Assembly (NCBI GenBank): GCA_049325575.1
Contig: JBMOLK010000181.1
Coordinates: 1-10,239, forward strand
DNA from: JBMOLK01 sp049325575
Lineage (GTDB): Bacteria > Bacillota > Clostridia > Acetivibrionales > Acetivibrionaceae
Direction: 5' to 3'
DNA: 10,239 nucleotides
In this document: positions 1-6,815 of the stretch, one piece after another
Layout: each line of letters opens with the position of its first letter
How positions within the stretch are numbered: the first letter of the stretch is position 1
Program-made: the position numbers and the translations under genes
Notes under the pieces: model-generated
Told to the model about the DNA's origin: nothing
The model's database searches: none
Seen by the model: only the letters and a program-made list of their open reading frames with translations

Positions 1-219
1 GGCACCTGGCCTGTGCTTCCTATATTTAATCTTCTTCAAAACCTGGGAAGTGTAGATGAAAAAGATATGTTCAACACCTTCAACATGGGTATAGGCATGG
101 CTATAGCAGTAGATAGGGAAATTGCCGGAGAGGTTCTAAAGTACCTCAATAAGGATAGGGAACATGCCTATATGATCGGAGAGATAGTAAAAGGAAAGGC
201 CGAGGTAGAGCTATGCTAA
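1..219 (+). CDS. purM: Phosphoribosylformylglycinamidine cyclo-ligase (AIR synthetase), 3' end only
   Basis: This is the last 72 residues of PurM, which closes formylglycinamidine ribonucleotide to aminoimidazole ribonucleotide using ATP in the cytoplasmic purine pathway. The reading frame is open from base 1, starting GTWPVLPIFNLLQ, so the gene is cut by the window edge and any GTG or ATG inside it is not a start. The recognisable family signature is the C-terminal WPVLPIF stretch followed by MFNTFNMGIGM. The fragment ends in TAA at 217-219, overlapping the purN start codon by 7 bases, which implies translational coupling and one transcript with purN. The identity also rests on the following purN and purH genes. 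Seen: frame and motifs. Known: the family's reaction. The missing N-terminal part prevents any statement on total length. Confidence 0.95.
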   Translation, partial: GTWPVLPIFNLLQNLGSVDEKDMFNTFNMGIGMAIAVDREIAGEVLKYLNKDREHAYMIGEIVKGKAEVELC

Positions 220-842
220 AGGTTGGAGTTCTGGTTTCGGGAGGGGGAACAAACCTTCAGGCAGTTATTGACAAGATTGAGAGCGGATATATTAAGGACT
301 GTTCAATTGTTACCGTAGTTTCAAGCAGGCCTGGTGTATATGCCCTTGAAAGAGCAAAAAAGCACGGTATTCAGGGGACTTGTATTACGAGAAAGGATTA
401 TTTAACTATAGAAGATTATGATGAGGCTCTAATTAAGCATTTTGAAAGCCTAGAAGTGGACCTTGTAATAATGGCAGGTTTTTTATCCATCCTGGGTGAG
501 AGTTTTGTAAAGCGGTATCAAAACAGGATTATTAATGTTCATCCGGCCTTGATACCATCTTTTTGCGGTAAAGGGTATTATGGCATCATACCTCATGAAA
601 AGGCTTTAGAATACGGGGTAAAGGTTACCGGTGCAACAGTGCATTTTGTTGAACTGGAGGCGGATGCCGGCCCTATAATATTACAGAAGGCCGTGTACAT
701 AAAAGATGATGATACTCCAGAAACCTTACAAAAAAGAGTTATGGAGGAAGCGGAGTGGGATATACTTCCACGGGCAATAAAGCTTTTCGCGGAAAGAAGG
801 CTTATACTGGAAGGAAGAAAAGTGAAGATAAAGGATATTTGA
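213..842 (+). CDS. purN: Phosphoribosylglycinamide formyltransferase (GAR transformylase, folate-dependent)
   Basis: PurN transfers a formyl group from 10-formyltetrahydrofolate to GAR, giving FGAR, the third step of purine synthesis. The 209 residues match the usual size of the single-domain bacterial enzyme. The N-terminal VSGGGTNLQA (residues 8-17) is the phosphoribosyl-binding loop. The catalytic trio of the family is present: N108 and H110 in INVHPALIPSF, and D151 in EADAGPII. The GKGYYG segment after the His is typical of clostridial and related sequences. ATG at 213 is preceded by GAGGT at 202-206, six bases upstream, and overlaps the purM stop, which supports this start. There is no sign of damage. 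The formate-dependent PurT is excluded because the protein has no ATP-grasp domain. Confidence 0.96.
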   Translation: MLKVGVLVSGGGTNLQAVIDKIESGYIKDCSIVTVVSSRPGVYALERAKKHGIQGTCITRKDYLTIEDYDEALIKHFESLEVDLVIMAGFLSILGESFVKRYQNRIINVHPALIPSFCGKGYYGIIPHEKALEYGVKVTGATVHFVELEADAGPIILQKAVYIKDDDTPETLQKRVMEEAEWDILPRAIKLFAERRLILEGRKVKIKDI

Positions 843-873
843 CTTTAAAATATTACTAAAAAGGAGTGATACT

Positions 874-2418
874 GTGATTAAGCGTGCATTAATAAGTGTG
901 TCGGATAAGACAGGAATTATTGAATTGGCAAAAGAGCTTAATGACATCGGAGTTGAGATAATTTCTACAGGAGGAACCGCAAAGACTCTAAGTGATAATG
1001 GAATAAAAGTAATTAATATTTCCGATGTTACCGGTTTTCCGGAGTGTCTTGATGGCAGGGTTAAGACTCTTCACCCAAAAGTTCACGGGGGACTTCTTGC
1101 TATAAGGAATAACCCAGAGCATATGAATCAGATTAAGGAGCTTGGGATAGAGACAATAGACATGGTTATAATTAACCTCTATCCTTTCAAACAGACAATA
1201 TTAAAAGGGCATATTGAACTGGAAGAAGCCATCGAAAATATTGATATAGGCGGACCTACAATGCTTCGTGCAGCAGCCAAGAATTATCAGGATGTGGTTG
1301 TCATAGTAGATCCTTCAGATTATAAGATGGTACTTGATGAACTTAAGTCCTCTAAGGAAATTTCTGTAAAGACTAAATTCAAGCTTGCTTATAAAGTATT
1401 TGAGCATACAAGCCATTATGATACCCTGATTGCAAAGTACCTAAGAGACAAAATAGGAGAAGAGGCTTTCCCCGAAACACTTTCGCTTACTTTTGAAAAG
1501 GTTCAGGATATGAGATATGGCGAAAATCCACACCAGAAAGCTGTGTTTTATAAGGAAATCGGGGCAAATATCGGCTGCATTACAGCTTCAAAACAGCTTC
1601 ATGGGAAGGAATTGTCATACAATAATATAAACGATGCCAATGGTGCTCTTGAGCTTCTAAAAGAGTATGATGAACCTGCTGTGGTTGCTGTAAAGCATGC
1701 AAATCCATGTGGAGTTGCCAGTGCGGACTGTATATATGAAGCTTATGTAAAAACATATGAAGCTGATCCAGTATCAATATTCGGAGGTATTGTTGCAGCA
1801 AACAGGGAGATTGACGGCAAGACCGCAGGGGAGATAAATAAAATATTTGTTGAGATAGTCATAGCTCCTTCTTTTACCGAAGAGGCACTTGCGGTACTTA
1901 CACAAAAGAAAAATATAAGGCTGCTTCAGCTTGACAATATTTCAGCCAAACTGCCTGCCGGAACCTTCGATATGAAAAAGGTGGCAGGGGGATTGTTGGT
2001 TCAGAACTATAACAACGAACTTCTTAATACTGATGATATTAAGTGTGTGACAGAAAAGAAGCCGACAAAAGAAGAGATGGAAGACCTGATATTTGCCATG
2101 AAAGTGGTTAAACATACCAAATCCAACGGCATAGCTCTGGCAAAGAATAAACAGTCAATAGGAGTCGGACCTGGGCAAACCAACAGGATCATGGCTGCAA
2201 AAATTGCAATAGAATATGGCGGAGAGCGCTGCAAAGGAGCAGTTCTTGCTTCCGATGCTTTCTTCCCGTTCCCTGACTGTGTTGAAGCAGCAGCTGCTGC
2301 AGGTATAACAGCAATTATCCAGCCAGGAGGGTCTTTGAATGACCAGAAATCCATAGATGCTTGTAATCAATATGGAATTGCAATGGTGTTTACAGGAATG
2401 AGACACTTTAAGCATTAG
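874..2418 (+). CDS. purH: Bifunctional AICAR formyltransferase / IMP cyclohydrolase
   Basis: PurH carries out the last two steps to IMP: formylation of AICAR from 10-formyl-THF, then ring closure of FAICAR. At 514 residues it has the normal full length. Residues 1 to about 150 form the IMP cyclohydrolase (MGS-like) domain, with STGGT at 31-35 and the DGRVKTLHPKVHGG signature at 60-73. The rest is the AICAR transformylase domain: MRYGENPHQ at 213-221, the catalytic KHANPCG at 274-280, HTKSNGI at 414-420, ASDAFFPF at 459-466 and the C-terminal FTGMRHFKH. The start is GTG at 874 with AAGGAG at 861-866, seven bases upstream; residue 2 onward matches the usual N-terminus IKRALISVSDK, so no earlier start is needed. 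It follows purN by 31 bases and is followed by a hairpin terminator, so it is likely the last gene of the purM-purN-purH transcript. Confidence 0.97.
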   Translation: MIKRALISVSDKTGIIELAKELNDIGVEIISTGGTAKTLSDNGIKVINISDVTGFPECLDGRVKTLHPKVHGGLLAIRNNPEHMNQIKELGIETIDMVIINLYPFKQTILKGHIELEEAIENIDIGGPTMLRAAAKNYQDVVVIVDPSDYKMVLDELKSSKEISVKTKFKLAYKVFEHTSHYDTLIAKYLRDKIGEEAFPETLSLTFEKVQDMRYGENPHQKAVFYKEIGANIGCITASKQLHGKELSYNNINDANGALELLKEYDEPAVVAVKHANPCGVASADCIYEAYVKTYEADPVSIFGGIVAANREIDGKTAGEINKIFVEIVIAPSFTEEALAVLTQKKNIRLLQLDNISAKLPAGTFDMKKVAGGLLVQNYNNELLNTDDIKCVTEKKPTKEEMEDLIFAMKVVKHTKSNGIALAKNKQSIGVGPGQTNRIMAAKIAIEYGGERCKGAVLASDAFFPFPDCVEAAAAAGITAIIQPGGSLNDQKSIDACNQYGIAMVFTGMRHFKH

Positions 2419-2437
2419 TATAAAGGCAGGTTAAGAT

Positions 2438-2486
2438 TAAGCACCTTAAGGGGTCAGAACCTTCAGGTGCTTATATTGTGTTTTTT
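2438..2486 (+). terminator. Probable intrinsic terminator after purH
   Basis: Arms 2438-2451 (TAAGCACCTTAAGG) and 2460-2473 (CCTTCAGGTGCTTA) form a 14-base stem with one T/C mismatch and an 8-base loop. A run of six T lies at 2481-2486, but it begins seven bases after the stem with only mixed T/A/G between, so the U-tract is not ideal. It lies 20 bases after the purH stop. It could end the purM-N-H transcript fully or only partly; partial read-through would still feed purD. Confidence 0.7.
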
Positions 2487-2612
2487 AATATACTATTAAG
2501 CCAGGTATTGTGTTATTATTTATTATAGGATTTTTTACTGGCTTTGAAGCTTTATGGAAGTAACATGCTTCACAGTTCCAGGTTTAGTCATAGAAACTGA
2601 AGGAGTGATAGA

Positions 2613-3872
2613 ATGAAAGTACTTGTCGTTGGGAGTGGAGGGCGTGAACACACGCTTGTATGGAAAATAGCACAAAGTTCTCTTGTGGAGAAATTATACT
2701 GTGCCCCGGGTAATGGAGGTATTTCTTCAATAGCCGAATGTGTACCTGTAAAAGCTATGGATATAGAGGGAATGGTCAAGTTTTCAAAAGAAAACAGTAT
2801 TGATATGGTGGTGGTTGCACCGGATGACCCATTGGCTGCAGGTATGGTAGATGCTTTGGAGGCTTCCGGTATTAGAGCATTTGGACCAAGAAAGAATGCT
2901 GCTGTTATAGAAGGCAGCAAGTCCTTTGCTAAAGACCTTATGAAGAAATATAATATACCTACAGCAATGTATGAGGTTTTTGATAATAGCAGAGATGCTG
3001 TAGAATATTTAAAAAAGCAGCAATATCCTATTGTTGTTAAAGCTGACGGACTGGCCCTTGGTAAAGGGGTAATAATTGCCCAGAACTTTGAAGAGGCACG
3101 GGATGCAGTAATAGAAATTATGGATAATAAGGCATTTGGAGATGCAGGAAACAAGGTTGTAGTTGAGGAATTCCTATTTGGCCCGGAAGTGTCAGTGCTT
3201 GCCTTTACAGATGGTAAAACGGTAAAACCTATGGTAAGTTCACAGGATCATAAAAGGGCTCTTGATAATGATGAGGGACTTAATACCGGAGGTATGGGTA
3301 CATTTTCACCAAGCAGGATATATACACCCCAAATGGCCGAATATTGTATGGAGAAAATCTATAAACCTACAATTGAAGCTATGAATGAAGAGGGAAGAAA
3401 GTTTAAAGGTGTACTGTATTTTGGACTTATTATTACAAAAGACGGGCCCAAGGTTCTTGAATATAATGCCAGATTTGGTGATCCGGAGACACAGGTTGTA
3501 CTGCCAAGACTTGAGAGTGACATACTTGAGATATTTAATGCTGTTATTGATGAAAAACTGGATGAAATAGAAATAAACTGGGATAATAATGCTTGTGTAT
3601 GTGTTATTCTGGCTTCGGGAGGATATCCGCAGAAGTACGAGACAGGGTTTGAAATAATGGGAATTAACGATGCGGAAAGGGATATAAACACTGTTGTATT
3701 CCATGCAGGTACAAAGCGGGAAAATGGAAAATACTATACAGCCGGGGGCAGGGTACTTGGGGTAACAGCTTTGGAAAGCAGCCTGGATATGGCCATCAAG
3801 AAGGCTTACCAGGGAGTATCTAAAATAAGGTTTGAGGGAATGCATTATAGAAAAGATATAGGAGTTAAATAA
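2613..3872 (+). CDS. purD: Phosphoribosylamine-glycine ligase (GAR synthetase)
   Basis: PurD joins glycine to 5-phosphoribosylamine with ATP, giving GAR, the substrate of PurN. The 419-residue length is typical of stand-alone bacterial PurD. Order of parts: the N-terminal nucleotide-fold start MKVLVVGSGGREH (1-13), the APDDPLAAGMVD segment (69-80), then the ATP-grasp fold with KADGLALGKGV (143-153), VVVEEFLFGPEVS (182-194), HKRALDNDEGLNTGGMG (213-229) and the metal-binding EYNARFGDPETQ (283-294). The C-terminal domain includes ASGGYP (334-339). ATG at 2613 has AAGGAG at 2600-2605, seven bases upstream. In many bacteria purD directly follows purH; here a terminator and a 194-base spacer separate them. 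No clear -35/-10 pair is visible in the spacer, so its promoter is unresolved. It is complete, with no fusion to PurM or PurN. Confidence 0.96.
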   Translation: MKVLVVGSGGREHTLVWKIAQSSLVEKLYCAPGNGGISSIAECVPVKAMDIEGMVKFSKENSIDMVVVAPDDPLAAGMVDALEASGIRAFGPRKNAAVIEGSKSFAKDLMKKYNIPTAMYEVFDNSRDAVEYLKKQQYPIVVKADGLALGKGVIIAQNFEEARDAVIEIMDNKAFGDAGNKVVVEEFLFGPEVSVLAFTDGKTVKPMVSSQDHKRALDNDEGLNTGGMGTFSPSRIYTPQMAEYCMEKIYKPTIEAMNEEGRKFKGVLYFGLIITKDGPKVLEYNARFGDPETQVVLPRLESDILEIFNAVIDEKLDEIEINWDNNACVCVILASGGYPQKYETGFEIMGINDAERDINTVVFHAGTKRENGKYYTAGGRVLGVTALESSLDMAIKKAYQGVSKIRFEGMHYRKDIGVK

Positions 3873-3983
3873 AGGATATATTCTTTTTCTGTAGAATTTC
3901 TTAAGAGATATTTTTTATAGTTTTACATTGGTTCGATCCTTTAAAGTATTGACTTTCTATAATATAAAAATGGAGCTGATCTG

Positions 3984-4949
3984 ATGGGAAGTAAGTATAT
4001 ATGTTTGGATATAGGTGGGACAAAGGTTCTGGGTGCGGTATTCGATGAAAAGAACAATATTGTTTTCAAGGTAAAAAAGAAAACAAGAGTTGAAAAAGGA
4101 ATGGAAAAAATTGAAGAAAAAATAGTTAATGTGGTGGAAGACCTTGTTAACGGTTCGGCTGTAAGCTGGAGCGATATCGCTGCCATAGGTGCCGGAGCTC
4201 CGGGAGTAATAAACGAAGATACAGGAGAGATAATATTTGCTCCGAATCTTCCATGGAGAAATTATGATATAAAAGGGATTATTGAAAAGAAGTTTAATGT
4301 TCCGTTCTTTCTTGGAAATGATGCAAATATGGGGATGCTTGGAGAATGGAAATACGGTGCCGCCGTAAAGAAAGAAAATGTAGTGGGAATTTTTGTTGGT
4401 ACAGGAATAGGCGGAGGTCTTATCATTAACAACAGGTTGTTTTCAGGACCCAGACATCTTGCCGGTGAACTTGGACATATGGTGCTAAACACAGAGGGCC
4501 CGTACTGCAACTGTGGGCAAAGAGGCTGCCTTGAAGCATATGCAGGTAAAGTATCCTTGACGAAAGAAATCAGGGTCCAGATAGAGAGAGGCAGGAAGAC
4601 AATATTAAAGGATCTGGTGGATGATGATGTATCTGTAATAAAAAGTAAAGCCCTTAAAAAAGCAATAGATGAGAAGGATAGTGTTGCTATTGAGGTTATG
4701 GACAGGGCAGTTTACTATCTTGCTGCAGGAACAGGGTCCTTAATAAATATCTTTAACCCCGACATGGTAGTTTTGGGTGGAGGCGTACTTGAGTCCCTTG
4801 GTGAGTATATGATGCCTCTTCTAAAGAACTATGTAAAAAGATTTTCTATGCCGGATGTACTGGAAGGAACCGAGATAGTCCAGAGTTTACTTGGGGATGA
4901 TGCCATCCTTTTTGGAGCACTGGCACTTATAAAGCAGAAGATACAATAG
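3984..4949 (+). CDS. ROK-family sugar kinase, probable glucokinase
   Basis: This cytoplasmic kinase most likely phosphorylates glucose at C6 with ATP. The 321 residues fit ROK kinases, and the protein starts directly with the phosphate-binding DIGGTK (9-14) and has no N-terminal helix-turn-helix, which argues against a NagC/XylR-type ROK repressor. Other parts: GNDAN (111-115) with the expected catalytic Asp D113, GTGIGGG (139-145), the sugar-contacting and zinc-binding ELGHM (162-166, H165), and the zinc motif CNCGQRGCLE (175-184; C175, C177, C182). The adenosine-side LGGGV lies at 264-268. ATG at 3984 has GGAG at 3972-3975, eight bases upstream. The neighbours are purine and NAD genes, so context does not settle the sugar; mannose, fructose or an amino sugar such as N-acetylmannosamine remain possible. 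In clostridia this family commonly supplies the glucokinase activity, hence the call. Confidence 0.9.
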   Translation: MGSKYICLDIGGTKVLGAVFDEKNNIVFKVKKKTRVEKGMEKIEEKIVNVVEDLVNGSAVSWSDIAAIGAGAPGVINEDTGEIIFAPNLPWRNYDIKGIIEKKFNVPFFLGNDANMGMLGEWKYGAAVKKENVVGIFVGTGIGGGLIINNRLFSGPRHLAGELGHMVLNTEGPYCNCGQRGCLEAYAGKVSLTKEIRVQIERGRKTILKDLVDDDVSVIKSKALKKAIDEKDSVAIEVMDRAVYYLAAGTGSLINIFNPDMVVLGGGVLESLGEYMMPLLKNYVKRFSMPDVLEGTEIVQSLLGDDAILFGALALIKQKIQ

Positions 4950-4968
4950 GACTAAATGATAACCAGGC

Positions 4969-5016
4969 CACAAAAAGGGTAAGATCCTGATCTTAGGATT
5001 TTACTCTTTCTTTGTG
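4969..5016 (+). terminator. Hairpin terminator after the ROK kinase
   Basis: Arms 4974-4987 (AAAGGGTAAGATCC) and 4996-5009 (GGATTTTACTCTTT) pair over 14 positions, with two G-U wobbles in the + strand RNA and an 8-base loop. With a two-base bulge the stem extends outwards through CACAAA at 4969-4974 and TTTGTG at 5011-5016. The T-rich part lies inside and just after the 3' arm and is interrupted by C and G, so efficiency is uncertain. Position between the kinase stop and the nadD promoter supports a terminator role. Confidence 0.65.
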
Positions 5017-5040
5017 TATGGGAAAACAGTGTCAAAGTCC

Positions 5041-5069
5041 TTTATGAAAAAAATATAATATGTTATAAT
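5041..5069 (+). promoter_or_regulatory. Promoter of the nadD-yqeK unit (extended -10)
   Basis: A perfect -10 box TATAAT lies at 5064-5069 and is preceded by TG at 5061-5062, making an extended -10 element (TGTTATAAT). Seventeen bases upstream is a poor -35, TTTATG at 5041-5046; extended -10 promoters tolerate this. A second TATAAT at 5054-5059 overlaps the region but has no better -35. Transcription would begin near 5076, about 70 bases before the nadD start codon. Confidence 0.65.
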
Positions 5070-5076
5070 GTTTTTT

Positions 5077-5110
5077 AGTGCTATGACTAGTGTGTAGTCT
5101 GTTTTGCACT
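5077..5110 (+). promoter_or_regulatory. Nested inverted repeat at the predicted nadD mRNA 5' end
   Basis: Inner arms GACTA (5085-5089) and TAGTC (5095-5099) flank a 5-base loop. Outer arms AGTGC (5077-5081) and GCACT (5106-5110) enclose it, with a 3/6 internal loop between. All four arms match exactly. The outer arm begins at the transcription start predicted from the -10 box. It could be a 5'-terminal mRNA hairpin that affects stability, or the inner repeat could be a repressor operator. I do not recognise it as a known NAD-related riboswitch or regulator site. Confidence 0.4.
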
Positions 5111-5146
5111 CATACAGAAGAGATTATTATAAATGAAGGATGCCTT

Positions 5147-5776
5147 ATGGTAAATAATGTTGATAAGAGAGTAGCTATTTTAGGTGGTACCTTTGACCCT
5201 ATTCACTACGGGCACTTGGTTATGGCTGAGGTGATAAGAGAGGTATTCAGCTTTGATAAAATAATATTTATGCCTTCAGGTAAACCTCCACATAAGAAGC
5301 TGCATAGTGTATCGTATGTGGAGCACAGATTTAACATGGTGTGCAATGCTATAGCAAGTAATCCGTATTTTATCGGATCCAGGATTGAGATAGACAGAAA
5401 GGGTTATACTTATACCATAGATACCTTAAGAACACTTGATAAAATGTACGAAGGCAGTGTAAAGCTTCACTATATAATAGGTGCTGATGTACTGCATGAC
5501 TTGCTGACCTGGAAGAATTATGAAGAAGTATTTGGAATATGTGAATTTATTGCAGCATTAAGACCTGGATATGAAAAGGACGGTTTTGACAGGCAGGCGC
5601 AGTATTTGAGGTCCACTTATTCAGCTAAAATACAAGAAGTAAATATACCGCTGATAGATATAGCGTCTACACATATAAGACAGAAAGTAAAGGAAGGTAA
5701 GTCTATCAGATACTTGGTTCCGGAAGCTGTAGAAACTTATATAAAGGAAAACAAGTTATATCTTGATGCTTTATAG
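5147..5776 (+). CDS. nadD: Nicotinate-nucleotide adenylyltransferase
   Basis: NadD adenylates nicotinate mononucleotide to deamido-NAD, a step shared by de novo and salvage NAD synthesis. The 209-residue protein has the nucleotidylyltransferase fold signatures in order: GGTFDPIHYGH (13-23) with the HxGH ATP site, PSGKPPHK (43-50), TYTIDTLR (88-95), IIGADVL (110-116), and near the end IASTHIRQKV (172-181), the ISSTxIR-like motif. I place the start at ATG 5147, because AAGGA at 5136-5140 sits six bases upstream and the protein then begins six residues before the conserved core strand. The open frame runs 57 bases further up to a GTG at 5090, but that codon lies in a hairpin loop, has no ribosome binding site and would add a Cys-rich tail unlike the family. 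yqeK follows after 16 bases. Confidence 0.95.
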   Translation: MVNNVDKRVAILGGTFDPIHYGHLVMAEVIREVFSFDKIIFMPSGKPPHKKLHSVSYVEHRFNMVCNAIASNPYFIGSRIEIDRKGYTYTIDTLRTLDKMYEGSVKLHYIIGADVLHDLLTWKNYEEVFGICEFIAALRPGYEKDGFDRQAQYLRSTYSAKIQEVNIPLIDIASTHIRQKVKEGKSIRYLVPEAVETYIKENKLYLDAL

Positions 5777-5792
5777 AGAGGTAAGGAAAGTA

Positions 5793-6362
5793 ATGACAAA
5801 GCAAGAAATAAAACTTAAGCTCCAAAACATTTTGACACCTAAAAGATTTACACACTCACTAGGTGTAATGGAAACAGCTGTAAGCCTAGCAGCCCGGTAT
5901 GGACAGGATGAGGAAAAGGCAGCACTTGCAGGGCTTTTGCATGACTGTGCAAGGGATATTAAAGGCGAGAAAATATTTGAAATGTGCGAGAGATTTAATA
6001 TAAAGTTTAACGATATAGAACAAATGCAGCCTGAATTGCTTCATGGTCCTATAGGTGCAGCCTTAGCAAGGGAAGAATACGGAATAGAGGATGAGGATAT
6101 TCTAAGTGCTATATACTGTCATACTACAGGTCGTGAGTATATGAGTGTGCTGGACAAGATAATATTTATTGCAGACTACATAGAACCTGCAAGGGATTTT
6201 CCGGGAGTTGATGAGGTTAGAAGAATTGCCTATGAGGATTTGAATAAGTCTATGTTAATATCTCTGGAAAACATAATAAGGCATGTTATATCTAAAGGTG
6301 TATTGATTCATCCTGACACAGTTAATGCCAGAAACTGCATATTAAAAGAGAAAATGAGTTAG
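5793..6362 (+). CDS. yqeK: HD-domain phosphohydrolase, YqeK family (Ap4A hydrolase)
   Basis: YqeK proteins are metal-dependent HD-domain hydrolases; characterised members split diadenosine tetraphosphate symmetrically to two ADP. The 189 residues match the family's usual size of about 185-195. Metal-site residues are visible: H21 in RFTHSLGV, the HD pair H50-D51 in AGLLHDCARD, H84 in LLHGPIGA, H110 in IYCHTTG, and D128 in FIADYIEPAR, the last being a family signature. I chose ATG 5793, which has AAGGA at 5783-5787 five bases upstream. In-frame TTG 5763 and ATG 5766 overlap nadD and would give an N-terminal extension without a ribosome binding site. It lies 16 bases after nadD, an order common in Firmicutes, and shares the nadD promoter. 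The assignment to Ap4A hydrolysis comes from the family and is not visible in this sequence alone. Confidence 0.93.
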   Translation: MTKQEIKLKLQNILTPKRFTHSLGVMETAVSLAARYGQDEEKAALAGLLHDCARDIKGEKIFEMCERFNIKFNDIEQMQPELLHGPIGAALAREEYGIEDEDILSAIYCHTTGREYMSVLDKIIFIADYIEPARDFPGVDEVRRIAYEDLNKSMLISLENIIRHVISKGVLIHPDTVNARNCILKEKMS

Positions 6363-6398
6363 CTGTTTTGTTAAACCTTTATTTTATGCAAGTTTTTA

Positions 6399-6428
6399 TT
6401 CACAAAGCTGCTGTATTAGTGTTATAAT
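6399..6428 (+). promoter_or_regulatory. Promoter of rsfS
   Basis: The -35 box TTCACA (6399-6404) matches five of six consensus bases. It is 18 bases from a perfect TATAAT at 6423-6428, which also has the extended -10 TG at 6420-6421, giving the same TGTTATAAT as before nadD. Transcription would start near 6435, leaving a leader of about 33 bases. No terminator hairpin separates yqeK from this promoter, so read-through from nadD-yqeK is also likely. Confidence 0.75.
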
Positions 6429-6467
6429 TGAAACCAAATATATTTTTATGAAAGGATGGAATGATTT

Positions 6468-6806
6468 TTGGAATCTAATTTAATGGCTGAAAAGATAGCA
6501 GGCATATTGGAGGAAAAAAAGGGTAAAGACTTAAGTACTATAGATATAAAAGATATTTCAATACTGGCGGATTACTTTGTTATATGCAGCGGAACATCCA
6601 CTACACACATAAAAGCACTTGCTGATGAAGTGGAATTAAAGATGGAGGAGTCAGGTGTTAAAATTCTTCATAAAGAGGGCTATAACAGTGCAAGGTGGAT
6701 TCTATTGGATTATGGGGCTGTAGTAGTTCATATTTTTCATGAGGAAGACAGAGGCTTTTATAATCTTGAAAGGCTGTGGGCAGACGGCATAATGCAGCAT
6801 AGATAA
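6468..6806 (+). CDS. rsfS: Ribosome silencing factor RsfS (YqeL / Iojap family)
   Basis: RsfS binds ribosomal protein L14 on the large subunit and blocks joining with the small subunit, lowering translation when nutrients are scarce. The 112 residues carry the DUF143 hallmarks: ISILADYFVICSGTS (30-44), the HKEGYNSARWILLDYG block (68-83) and VVVHIFHEEDRGFYNLERLW (85-104). The start is uncertain. TTG at 6468 gives an N-terminus as long as that of Bacillus YqeL, and AAGGA at 6452-6456 lies upstream, although the spacing of 11 bases is long. The alternative ATG at 6483 would drop five residues and has only GGAAT as a weak site. The ATG at 6461 is out of frame. The position between yqeK and leuS is common in Clostridia and supports the identity. 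It has its own promoter. Confidence 0.93.
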   Translation: MESNLMAEKIAGILEEKKGKDLSTIDIKDISILADYFVICSGTSTTHIKALADEVELKMEESGVKILHKEGYNSARWILLDYGAVVVHIFHEEDRGFYNLERLWADGIMQHR

Positions 6807-6815
6807 GGTTTACAT

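Noticed and set aside
2007..2415. Long antisense open frames within purH, and similar ones inside purD and leuS
   Set aside because: They lie fully opposite well-conserved genes, have no ribosome binding sites and show the composition expected of mirrored coding sequence.
2450..2461. GGGGTCAGAACC in the purH terminator loop, reminiscent of GGGGTCAGACCCC-type dispersed repeats
   Set aside because: It is imperfect, occurs once in the window and is explained by the terminator stem and loop.
3949..3963. TTGACT next to TATAAT before the ROK kinase, resembling a promoter
   Set aside because: The two boxes are only three bases apart, so they cannot act as a -35/-10 pair, and no good -35 lies 16-18 bases before the TATAAT. 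A promoter may exist here but I cannot support it.
5090..5146. Upstream GTG start that would extend NadD by 19 residues
   Set aside because: It has no ribosome binding site, lies only about 14 bases after the predicted transcription start and inside a hairpin loop, and the added residues do not look like NadD. ATG 5147 has a well-spaced AAGGA.
5763..5792. Upstream TTG/ATG starts for yqeK that overlap nadD
   Set aside because: There is no ribosome binding site before them and the resulting extension is not part of the family's core; ATG 5793 has AAGGA at five bases.
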